DNA from: Tannerella sp.
GTDB taxonomy: Bacteria; Bacteroidota; Bacteroidia; Bacteroidales; Tannerellaceae
DNA length: 13,016 bases
Reading direction: 5' to 3'
Assembly: GCA_031261145.1 (NCBI GenBank)
Contig: JAISJX010000176.1
Coordinates: 1 to 13,016 of the forward strand
The position numbers and the translations under genes are program-made. Of this stretch, positions 7,590-13,016 are shown in pieces. The notes beneath the pieces were generated by a model. It saw only the letters and a list, made by a program, of their open reading frames with translations, searched no databases and was not told the origin of the DNA. The stretch's first letter is position 1. The number at the start of each line of letters is the position of its first letter.

Positions 7590-9599
7590 ATGAAAAAACT
7601 GAAACTGATACAAGATGATCCTTGGTTGGAGCCTTACAGTGAGGCTATTCAAGGGCGATATGAGTATGCGTTGTGGAAAGAAAAAGACCTGACCCACGAT
7701 GGCAGGCAGAGTTTGTCGGATTTTGCTTCCGGCTATTTGTATTTTGGATTGCACCAGGCGACCAACGGGTGGGTGTTGCGCGAGTGGGCGCCGAATGCCA
7801 CAGCCATCTACCTGATTGGCACCTTCAACGACTGGCAGAAAAAAGAGGAGTACCGGATGACGCGAATCGAAAACGGCGTCTGGGAGATAGGCTTGCCGGA
7901 ATCGTTATTGGCGCATGGCGACATCTACAAGTTGCTGATAGAGTGGAATGGTGGTTGTGGAGAGCGCATTCCTGCGTGGAGCCGTCGCGTGGTGCAGGAT
8001 GAGCAAACGAAAATCTTTTCCTCTCAGGTATGGGCGCCGAAAAAGCCGTATCAGTTCAGGAAAAAGAAATTTAAACCGGATACGTCGCCTTTGCTGATTT
8101 ATGAATGTCATATCGGAATGGCTTCGCAGGAGGAAAAGACGGGGACGTATGAAGAATTTCGCACGTCAGTATTGCCGCGTATTGCCAAAGAAGGCTATAA
8201 TGCCATACAAATCATGGCGATACAGGAACATCCGTATTATGGTTCGTTCGGTTATCATGTGAGCAGTTTCTTTGCCGCTTCGTCGCGTTTCGGTACGCCG
8301 GACGAACTGAAACACCTGATTGATGACGCACACAGCTTGGGTATTGCAGTGATTATGGATATTGTACACAGTCACGCCGTGAAAAATGAAGTGGAAGGAC
8401 TGGGACGTTTTGACGGCACCGGTTATCAATATTTCCACGAGGGCGCCCGCCGGGAACATTTGCAGTGGGATTCCCTTTGTTTTGACTACGGGAAGAACGA
8501 AGTGCTGCATTTCCTGTTGTCGAATTGCAAGTTTTGGCTGGAAGAATATCATTTTGACGGATTCCGTTTTGACGGCGTGACGTCGATGCTGTATTACAGC
8601 CATGGAATGGGGGAGGCGTTCTCTAATTACAGCGATTATTATAACGGGGGTCAGGACGGTAACGCTATTGTTTACCTGACGCTGGCCAATAAATTAATCC
8701 ACGAAGTCAATCCTCATGCCATCTCGATAGCCGAAGAGGTGAGCGGGATGCCCGGATTAGCCGTCAAGCTGCAAGACGGCGGTTACGGTTTTGATTACCG
8801 CATGGCGATGAATATTCCGGATTTCTGGATTAAAACGCTGAAAGAAAAAAGAGACGAAGAATGGAGTCCTTCCGCTATCTGGTGGGAGACGACCAACCGC
8901 CGTCCCGACGAAAAGACTGTCAGTTATGCCGAGAGCCATGACCAGGCGTTGGTGGGCGACAAGACGGTTATCTTCTGGCTCATTGATGCGGAGATGTATT
9001 GGCACATGCACGTCAGCGACGAAAACCTGACCGTAGCGCGCGGAATGGCGTTGCACAAAATCATCCGTTTGGTGACGGCCTCGACCATCAATGGCGGTTA
9101 CCTGAATTTCATGGGCAACGAGTTCGGACATCCCGAATGGATTGACTTTCCGCGTGAAGGCAACGGATGGTCGTATAAATACGCTCGCCGCCAATGGAAT
9201 TTGGTCGATAATCAGGATTTGAAATATCATTATTTAGCCGATTTTGACGCCGCCATGATTTCGCTGATTCGTAGCGTGAAAAATTATCAGACGCTTCCGG
9301 TACAAAAGATTTGGGATAATGAAGGCGACCAGATTCTGGCGTATATGCGTGGCGATTTGGTGTTTGTCTTTAACTTCAGTCCGAACCGTTCGTTTACGGA
9401 TTACGGTTTCCTGACGCCGCGGGGCAACTATTCGGTGGTTTTGAATACGGACGACCCGCGTTTCGGCGGTTATGGTTTGACCGATGATACGATAGAACAC
9501 CTGACGCAATACGACGGATTGTATGAAGGCGAGAAAAAAGAGTGGCTGAAACTGTACGTACCGGCGCGAACGGCCCTCGTTTTGAGGAGAATAGAGTAA
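7590..9599 (+). CDS. glgB: 1,4-alpha-glucan branching enzyme, eukaryote-like GH13_8 type
   Basis: Cuts alpha-1,4-glucan chains and re-attaches them as alpha-1,6 branches during glycogen synthesis in the cytoplasm. The 669-residue protein has an N-terminal CBM48-like domain (about 55-145, LREWAPNATAIYLIG), a GH13 catalytic barrel (about 165-540), and a C-terminal all-beta domain. The four GH13 motifs are visible: DIVHSH (257-262), GFRFDGVTS with nucleophile Asp328, AEEVSGMP with acid/base Glu382, and ESHD with Asp451. The motif wording (DIVHSH, EEVSGMP) resembles animal and plant branching enzymes rather than E. coli GlgB. The start MKKLKLIQDDPWLEPY looks complete. No other glycogen gene adjoins; manA follows after 61 bp. 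Confidence 0.95.
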   Translation: MKKLKLIQDDPWLEPYSEAIQGRYEYALWKEKDLTHDGRQSLSDFASGYLYFGLHQATNGWVLREWAPNATAIYLIGTFNDWQKKEEYRMTRIENGVWEIGLPESLLAHGDIYKLLIEWNGGCGERIPAWSRRVVQDEQTKIFSSQVWAPKKPYQFRKKKFKPDTSPLLIYECHIGMASQEEKTGTYEEFRTSVLPRIAKEGYNAIQIMAIQEHPYYGSFGYHVSSFFAASSRFGTPDELKHLIDDAHSLGIAVIMDIVHSHAVKNEVEGLGRFDGTGYQYFHEGARREHLQWDSLCFDYGKNEVLHFLLSNCKFWLEEYHFDGFRFDGVTSMLYYSHGMGEAFSNYSDYYNGGQDGNAIVYLTLANKLIHEVNPHAISIAEEVSGMPGLAVKLQDGGYGFDYRMAMNIPDFWIKTLKEKRDEEWSPSAIWWETTNRRPDEKTVSYAESHDQALVGDKTVIFWLIDAEMYWHMHVSDENLTVARGMALHKIIRLVTASTINGGYLNFMGNEFGHPEWIDFPREGNGWSYKYARRQWNLVDNQDLKYHYLADFDAAMISLIRSVKNYQTLPVQKIWDNEGDQILAYMRGDLVFVFNFSPNRSFTDYGFLTPRGNYSVVLNTDDPRFGGYGLTDDTIEHLTQYDGLYEGEKKEWLKLYVPARTALVLRRIE

Positions 9600-9611
9600 T
9601 TTTGTCGAATG

Positions 9612-9653
9612 ATTAAACTCCCCGCCGGAAGCGACGGGGAAATGTAATTTTTT
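9612..9653 (+). terminator. Possible terminator or attenuator between glgB and manA
   Basis: A GC-rich 6-bp stem (9619-9624 with 9635-9640) closes a 10-nt loop. After a small internal loop, a flanking ATTA/TAAT pairing (9612-9615 with 9645-9648) extends it right up to six T residues (9648-9653). The short core and the internal loop make it weaker than a textbook terminator. It could let part of the glgB transcript read into manA. Confidence 0.4.
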
Positions 9654-9660
9654 ATATGAT

Positions 9661-10632
9661 ATGTATCCATTTATTTTTGAACCGATTTTAAAGGAGATTC
9701 TATGGGGCGGGACGGATATCCGCCCGTTCAAAGGCTTAACGCCGGCAAGTGAGAAGATAGGCGAGAGCTGGGAGCTTTCGCATGTGGAAGGAAATTATTC
9801 CGTGGTGGCTAACGGGGCGCTGGCCGGTAAAACAATCGGCGATCTGATTGATACGTACGGCGCCGACCTGTTGGGCGAAAAGGTGTTGCAGCAGTTCGGA
9901 CGGACGTTCCCGCTTTTGATAAAGTTTATTGACGCCCGCGACAATCTTTCCATCCAGGTGCACCCGAATGATGAATTGGCTCAAAAGCGCCATCATTCTT
10001 TTGGGAAGACGGAGATGTGGTATGTCGTCGGAGCGACTGCGGATGCGAAGCTGTACAGTGGTTTCTCACAGCAGATTGATGCCGGCGAATATGTGCGCAG
10101 GGTAGGGGACGACAGCATTATGGACGTACTCCGCGGGTATGATGTGAAGGCCGGGGATGTCTTTTATCTGCCCGCCGGTCGTGTGCATGCTATCGGCGCG
10201 GGTTGTTTCATCGCCGAGATTCAGCAAACCAGCAATATAACCTACCGTATCTACGATTATAACCGCAAAGACGCCAATGGGAACGGTCGCGAACTGCATA
10301 CCGTACAGGCTAAAGACGCCATTGATTATACGCTCTTGCCCGATTACCGGACAGCCTATACTCCCCGCCTGAATGAGGTGGTACCCTTGGTGGATTGTCG
10401 CTATTTTACAACTGACCTGTTGGATTTGAACGCTCCGAAGGAACGGGATTATGCCACACTTGATTCGTGTGTAATATATATATGTATGGCCGGCACAGCG
10501 ATCCTGCGCGATGATAAGGGTAATGAACTGACTGTTCACCAAGGCCAGACCGTTTTATTCCCAAAAACAACGCAAAATGTATCCATCAATCCCGCGCCGG
10601 AGGTCAAATTGCTGGAAACGTATATAGGATAG
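9661..10632 (+). CDS. manA: Mannose-6-phosphate isomerase, type I, short class
   Basis: Zinc-dependent cytoplasmic cupin enzyme that interconverts mannose 6-phosphate and fructose 6-phosphate, feeding mannose into glycolysis or fructose 6-phosphate into GDP-mannose synthesis. The 323-residue product matches the short Bacillus-like class. Expected zinc ligands are present: Gln99 and His101 in IQVHPND, Glu118 in GKTEMWYV, and His176 in AGRVHAIG. The conserved arginine of the active site is Arg196 in TYRIYDYNR. A second cupin-like half follows (about 235-320). The start is the ATG at 9661; a nearby ATG at 9656 is out of frame. It lies on the same strand as glgB and converges with the thioredoxin-like gene, with 27 bp between the ends and no clear terminator there. 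Confidence 0.95.
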   Translation: MYPFIFEPILKEILWGGTDIRPFKGLTPASEKIGESWELSHVEGNYSVVANGALAGKTIGDLIDTYGADLLGEKVLQQFGRTFPLLIKFIDARDNLSIQVHPNDELAQKRHHSFGKTEMWYVVGATADAKLYSGFSQQIDAGEYVRRVGDDSIMDVLRGYDVKAGDVFYLPAGRVHAIGAGCFIAEIQQTSNITYRIYDYNRKDANGNGRELHTVQAKDAIDYTLLPDYRTAYTPRLNEVVPLVDCRYFTTDLLDLNAPKERDYATLDSCVIYICMAGTAILRDDKGNELTVHQGQTVLFPKTTQNVSINPAPEVKLLETYIG

Positions 10633-10659
10633 CAAGTATCTTCTTCTATTGGATTGACT

Positions 10660-11787
10660 TTACTTTAAATATTCCGCTAATTTGGCAGTGAGGTCTTCGC
10701 CCCTTAGATTCCTGCCGATAATTTTCCCGTTCGGGTCTAATAGGAAATTAGCCGGGATAGCATTGATCGCGTACAGTTGCGCCACTTCATTGTTCCAATA
10801 TTTCAGGTCGGTCACCTGCGTCCAGGTGAGGTTGTCTTTTTCGATGGCTTTCAGCCATGCTTCGCGACCTTTTTCATTGTCGAGCGAAACGCCGAGAATC
10901 GTGAATCCTTTGTCTTTGAAGGCTTCAAACGCCTTTACAACATTAGGGTTTTCTTTCCGGCAAGGCCCGCACCAAGACGCCCAGAAATCTATCAGGAGAT
11001 ATTTTCCCCGGAAATCAGACAGTTTAACCGGCTTCCCATCCTGGTCGTTCTGAGTAAATTCGGGGGCAATAGAGCCGACAGACGTGTTCTTCCAAGCCTC
11101 AATTTTTTTCACGTAGTCTTTACCCGTTTTTGAATTTTTCAGTTCGGGCGAAAGGCCGGCAAACAATGCTTCGGCCTCTGCACCGTCGGGATAATAACCC
11201 AAATAAGCCGTAAATAATTGAATTAAATTCAGGTAAGAATCCGGATGTTTCCTGATAAAGTCCAATGCGAATACTTTTTCTTTGGCGCTAATCGCATCAC
11301 TTGCTTCTTCAATTTTTTTCTGAAATTCTTCCGAGTTCCTCTCTTCTTCCGAAGCCGCCCGGTAGGTTGCGGAAAGCGCGGACATTTCGGCGCTCAAAGG
11401 CTTTGTCAATTCCGTCCATTCCTTTGCTTCATCATTCAATTTGGAATTGGATACGGTTGCTTTCTTTATCGAATCCGTAGCATTGATCCTGATTTCACCT
11501 TTTTCCAGATAAAAACTTAACCGGTCAGGTTGTTTTGAATAATCTCCCTCTCCTGCAATTTCCAAACCGGCCCTGAGCGGGTCGGTAATGGAGCCGTTAA
11601 ACTCAAACGTATGGTCTTTTACAACGGCAGAATCCGTCACCGTTTTTCCGTCAAGACGATATGTCAGAAGCACTGTCGTGTTGTCTTTCACATTATCCAC
11701 TTTTGCTTTCACACTGTAATTGCCTTGCTGAGCATAGCAAGACAGGGAGGCTGCAAAGCCTGCAATAATAAGTACAATCGTTTTCAT
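10660..11787 (-). CDS. Secreted TlpA-like thioredoxin with N-terminal DUF4369-type domain
   Basis: Predicted envelope thiol:disulfide oxidoreductase. A signal peptide (1-19, cleavage near CYA-QQG) is followed by a beta-rich N-terminal domain (about 22-115) of the DUF4369 kind found in Bacteroidetes. Next comes a charged helical linker (about 120-232), then an AhpC/TSA-Redoxin thioredoxin fold (about 236-375). The redox motif is WCGPC (Cys273 and Cys276) and the cis-proline is Pro345 in AIPANFLL. Length (375) is usual for the group. The substrate is unknown; relatives are linked to cytochrome c maturation or general periplasmic reduction, and this gene has no such neighbours. It is a single-gene unit with its own promoter, convergent with manA. 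Confidence 0.92.
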   Translation of the reverse strand: MKTIVLIIAGFAASLSCYAQQGNYSVKAKVDNVKDNTTVLLTYRLDGKTVTDSAVVKDHTFEFNGSITDPLRAGLEIAGEGDYSKQPDRLSFYLEKGEIRINATDSIKKATVSNSKLNDEAKEWTELTKPLSAEMSALSATYRAASEEERNSEEFQKKIEEASDAISAKEKVFALDFIRKHPDSYLNLIQLFTAYLGYYPDGAEAEALFAGLSPELKNSKTGKDYVKKIEAWKNTSVGSIAPEFTQNDQDGKPVKLSDFRGKYLLIDFWASWCGPCRKENPNVVKAFEAFKDKGFTILGVSLDNEKGREAWLKAIEKDNLTWTQVTDLKYWNNEVAQLYAINAIPANFLLDPNGKIIGRNLRGEDLTAKLAEYLK

Positions 11788-11812
11788 TTTTTATTTATTT
11801 TAATTAATGGGA

Positions 11813-11844
11813 CAAAGGTACTCTTTTTGGAGAGAATAAACAAT
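11813..11844 (-). promoter_or_regulatory. Bacteroidetes-type promoter for the thioredoxin-like gene
   Basis: On the minus strand, ATTG (complement of 11841-11844; 3 of 4 matches to TTTG) is followed after 20 bp by TACCTTTG (complement of 11813-11820), a full match to TAnnTTTG. This puts the transcript start about 20 bases before the gene's ATG at 11787. Confidence 0.65.
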
Positions 11845-11868
11845 ACCACATTCAAGGTATAAAGTGAA

Positions 11869-11895
11869 AAATAATAAAGGAATGAATGATTATTT
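11869..11895. repeat. Short inverted repeat upstream of the toxin-antitoxin genes
   Basis: AAATAAT (11869-11875) and ATTATTT (11889-11895) are perfect 7-bp inverted arms separated by 13 bp, just upstream of the antitoxin -7 element. It could be an operator for autoregulation, but both arms are pure A/T in an A/T-rich gap, so chance is a serious alternative. Confidence 0.25.
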
Positions 11896-11911
11896 GTTTT
11901 CAGAAAATACG

Positions 11912-11919
11912 TATCTTTG
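11912..11919 (+). promoter_or_regulatory. Putative -7 element for the toxin-antitoxin operon
   Basis: TATCTTTG matches TAnnTTTG exactly. The nearest TTTG (11893-11896) is only 15 bp upstream, shorter than usual. The implied transcript start near 11926 means the ATG at 11886, although in frame, could not be used from this promoter. That supports the antitoxin start at 11946. Confidence 0.5.
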
Positions 11920-11945
11920 TCATTGAATTATTAAAAGGGGAAAAT

Positions 11946-12173
11946 ATGGAAGTAACGGTTGACATCATTGACAATGGGGCATTGCGCCTTTTACATGATA
12001 TGGAGTTATTAAAACTTATCCGGGTTAAAACACCTGTTATAAAGGAAAAGAAAAAAACGCTGAAATTGTCGGAAAAATTTGCAGGTGCACTTCACCTTTC
12101 AGATGAGCAATATGAGAATTTTCAGATGACACTAAAAAAAGGCAGGGACGAATGGGAACGAAGTATTTATTAG
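11946..12173 (+). CDS. Putative antitoxin of a PIN-domain toxin-antitoxin pair
   Basis: Small acidic/basic protein of 75 residues (from the chosen start) that probably binds and neutralises the PIN toxin encoded next. I do not recognise a classical DNA-binding fold (no clear ribbon-helix-helix, AbrB or Phd pattern). The N-terminal half (MEVTVDIIDNGALRLLHDME) is predicted mixed strand/helix, the middle has a lysine run (KEKKKT), and the C-terminal half from LSEKF onward is helical and ends WERSIY, plausibly the toxin-binding arm. The frame is open back to 11886, but the ATG at 11946 has AAAAGGGG ending 5 bp before it and lies behind the likely promoter. The gene overlaps the toxin start by 22 bp, the usual arrangement for coupled translation. 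Confidence 0.75.
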   Translation: MEVTVDIIDNGALRLLHDMELLKLIRVKTPVIKEKKKTLKLSEKFAGALHLSDEQYENFQMTLKKGRDEWERSIY

Positions 12174-12538
12174 ATTCAAATGTCATTATCGGTTATTTGG
12201 ATAATAAACTACCACCTGAAGGAATGACTTTTGTGTCTGGTATTGTTGATAAGATGCCCAATATATCCGTTATATCTCAAATTGAAGTTTTGAGATACAA
12301 TGCTTCTGCTGGAGTGATGAACGTATTATCTGATTTTGTTGACAGTTCTGTTATTCTTCCGTTAGATAATAATGTAGCTGAAGTTACAATAGATTTATGC
12401 AGACAATCCAAAATCAAACTTCCAGATGGAATTATTGCAGCTACAGCACTTGTTCATAATTTAACTTTGCTTACAAGAAATGTGAGCGATTTTAAAAACA
12501 TACCTAAGTTGGTATATGTAAATCCTTGGGAAATATAA
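12152..12538 (+). CDS. vapC: PIN-domain ribonuclease toxin, VapC family
   Basis: Predicted Mg2+-dependent endoribonuclease toxin of a type II system; VapC relatives usually cut tRNA or rRNA, but the target here is unknown. The 128-residue protein is a single PIN domain with the expected acidic residues: Asp8 in LLDSNVIIGYL, Glu45 in ISQIEVL, Asp92 in LPDGIIAATA, and Asp113 with Asn110 in LLTRNVSDF. The active site therefore looks intact. The ATG lies inside the antitoxin gene, preceded by AGGCAGGGA. By hand count, 12181-12480 is about 33% G+C, clearly lower than neighbouring genes (about 50-53% in sampled 60-base lines of atpA and of the phosphodiesterase), suggesting horizontal acquisition. 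Confidence 0.9.
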   Translation: MGTKYLLDSNVIIGYLDNKLPPEGMTFVSGIVDKMPNISVISQIEVLRYNASAGVMNVLSDFVDSSVILPLDNNVAEVTIDLCRQSKIKLPDGIIAATALVHNLTLLTRNVSDFKNIPKLVYVNPWEI

Positions 12539-12568
12539 GCTAAAAGTCAGATTAAATAGTTGAAAGCG

Positions 12569-13016
12569 ATGAAAAAAATTTTTGTATTCGTAATCTGTTG
12601 CGGCATGTTGGGAGTCTGCTGTCAGCAAAACAAGTTCCCGAAAGGGATTGAACATGTAGTAGTGATAGGTCTTGACGGCTTGAGTTCAACCGGTTTCCAC
12701 GCGGCGACAAACAAGCCCTGCATGGACAGCCTGATGCAGAACGGCGCGTATAATTTCAAGGTACGCTGTATCCTGCCGACCGTTAGTACGCCCAACTGGA
12801 ACGCCATGATGTGCGGCGCAGGGCCTGAAATCACCGGCGCGATCAATAACTCGTGGAAAGCGCAGGAATTTAGTTTCCCGTATCCCGTGATGAGTAAATC
12901 ACACTCCTTTCCCAACATTTTCAGGATTATCCGCGAACAGAAACCCGGCGCCGAATTAGGCGCTATCTATCATTGGGGCGGATTCCACGAAATGCTGGAA
13001 GACGAACTGCTGGACA
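12569..13016 (+). CDS. Secreted type I phosphodiesterase / alkaline phosphatase-family protein (partial)
   Basis: First 149 codons of a gene cut by the right edge. The N-terminus is a signal peptide (about 1-18) with Cys17-Cys18 after LGV, possibly a lipoprotein although the lipobox is imperfect. The mature part shows the alkaline phosphatase-superfamily metal site Asp36 in VIGLDGLS and the nucleophile region LPTVSTPNWNAMMCG, with Thr74 as the likely catalytic threonine, as in nucleotide pyrophosphatase/phosphodiesterases. The conserved GAGPEITG (83-90) follows. It probably hydrolyses phosphodiesters or phosphomonoesters in the envelope; the substrate cannot be read. It starts 30 bp after the toxin gene with no clear promoter in between, so read-through from the toxin-antitoxin operon or a promoter inside it is possible. 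Confidence 0.88.
   Translation, partial: MKKIFVFVICCGMLGVCCQQNKFPKGIEHVVVIGLDGLSSTGFHAATNKPCMDSLMQNGAYNFKVRCILPTVSTPNWNAMMCGAGPEITGAINNSWKAQEFSFPYPVMSKSHSFPNIFRIIREQKPGAELGAIYHWGGFHEMLEDELLD

Noticed and set aside
9470..9731. Minus-strand open frames across the glgB/manA junction
   Set aside because: They overlap the ends of two well-supported genes in antisense and show no conserved motif or initiation signal.
11886..11945. Upstream in-frame ATG giving a 95-residue antitoxin
   Set aside because: The likely -7 element (11912-11919) falls inside this extension, the added 20 residues are hydrophobic and unlike the rest, and the ATG at 11946 has a good AAAAGGGG sequence before it.
12622..12918. 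98-codon minus-strand open frame in the phosphodiesterase gene
   Set aside because: It is antisense to a plus-strand gene with a signal peptide and alkaline phosphatase-superfamily motifs; no independent support.

Overview
The window reads as chromosomal DNA from a member of the Bacteroidota (Bacteroidales-like, near Bacteroides/Parabacteroides). Three things point there. The upstream regions carry the unusual Bacteroidetes promoter elements (TAnnTTTG at -7, with TTTG or a near match about 20 bp upstream in the best cases). Most genes lack a clear Shine-Dalgarno sequence. The gene content (F0F1 genes in the order E-F-H-A-G, a DUF4369-type TlpA-like thioredoxin, a eukaryote-like GH13_8 branching enzyme, Tat-exported sugar phosphate isomerase) is typical of that phylum.

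Layout. Positions 64-3908 hold five co-directional ATP synthase genes (c, b, delta, alpha, gamma). The beta and epsilon genes do not follow gamma; in Bacteroidetes they usually lie upstream of atpB, outside this window. A near-consensus promoter then drives a lone Tat-signal TIM-barrel sugar phosphate isomerase/epimerase (4014-4940), which ends in a strong intrinsic terminator shared head-on with a large minus-strand CPA2 cation:proton antiporter (5010-7352). A 237-bp divergent intergenic region separates the antiporter from glgB (7590-9599), which is followed on the same strand by manA (9661-10632). A minus-strand secreted thioredoxin-like protein (10660-11787) converges on manA. Next comes a compact, AT-rich toxin-antitoxin cassette (11946-12538: 75-aa antitoxin overlapping a PIN-domain VapC-type toxin). 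The right edge cuts a secreted type I phosphodiesterase/alkaline-phosphatase-family gene (12569 onward).

Functionally the window is mostly housekeeping: energy conservation (F0F1), ion homeostasis (antiporter), storage glucan branching and hexose-phosphate interconversion (glgB, manA), and envelope redox and phosphoester chemistry (TlpA-like protein, phosphodiesterase). The only obviously accessory element is the toxin-antitoxin pair. I found no CRISPR array, insertion sequence, rRNA or tRNA, and no convincing previously undescribed multi-gene system. The most informative second looks are the toxin-antitoxin cassette with its unfamiliar antitoxin, the divergent glgB/antiporter control region, and the predicted regulatory-type C-terminal domain of the antiporter.
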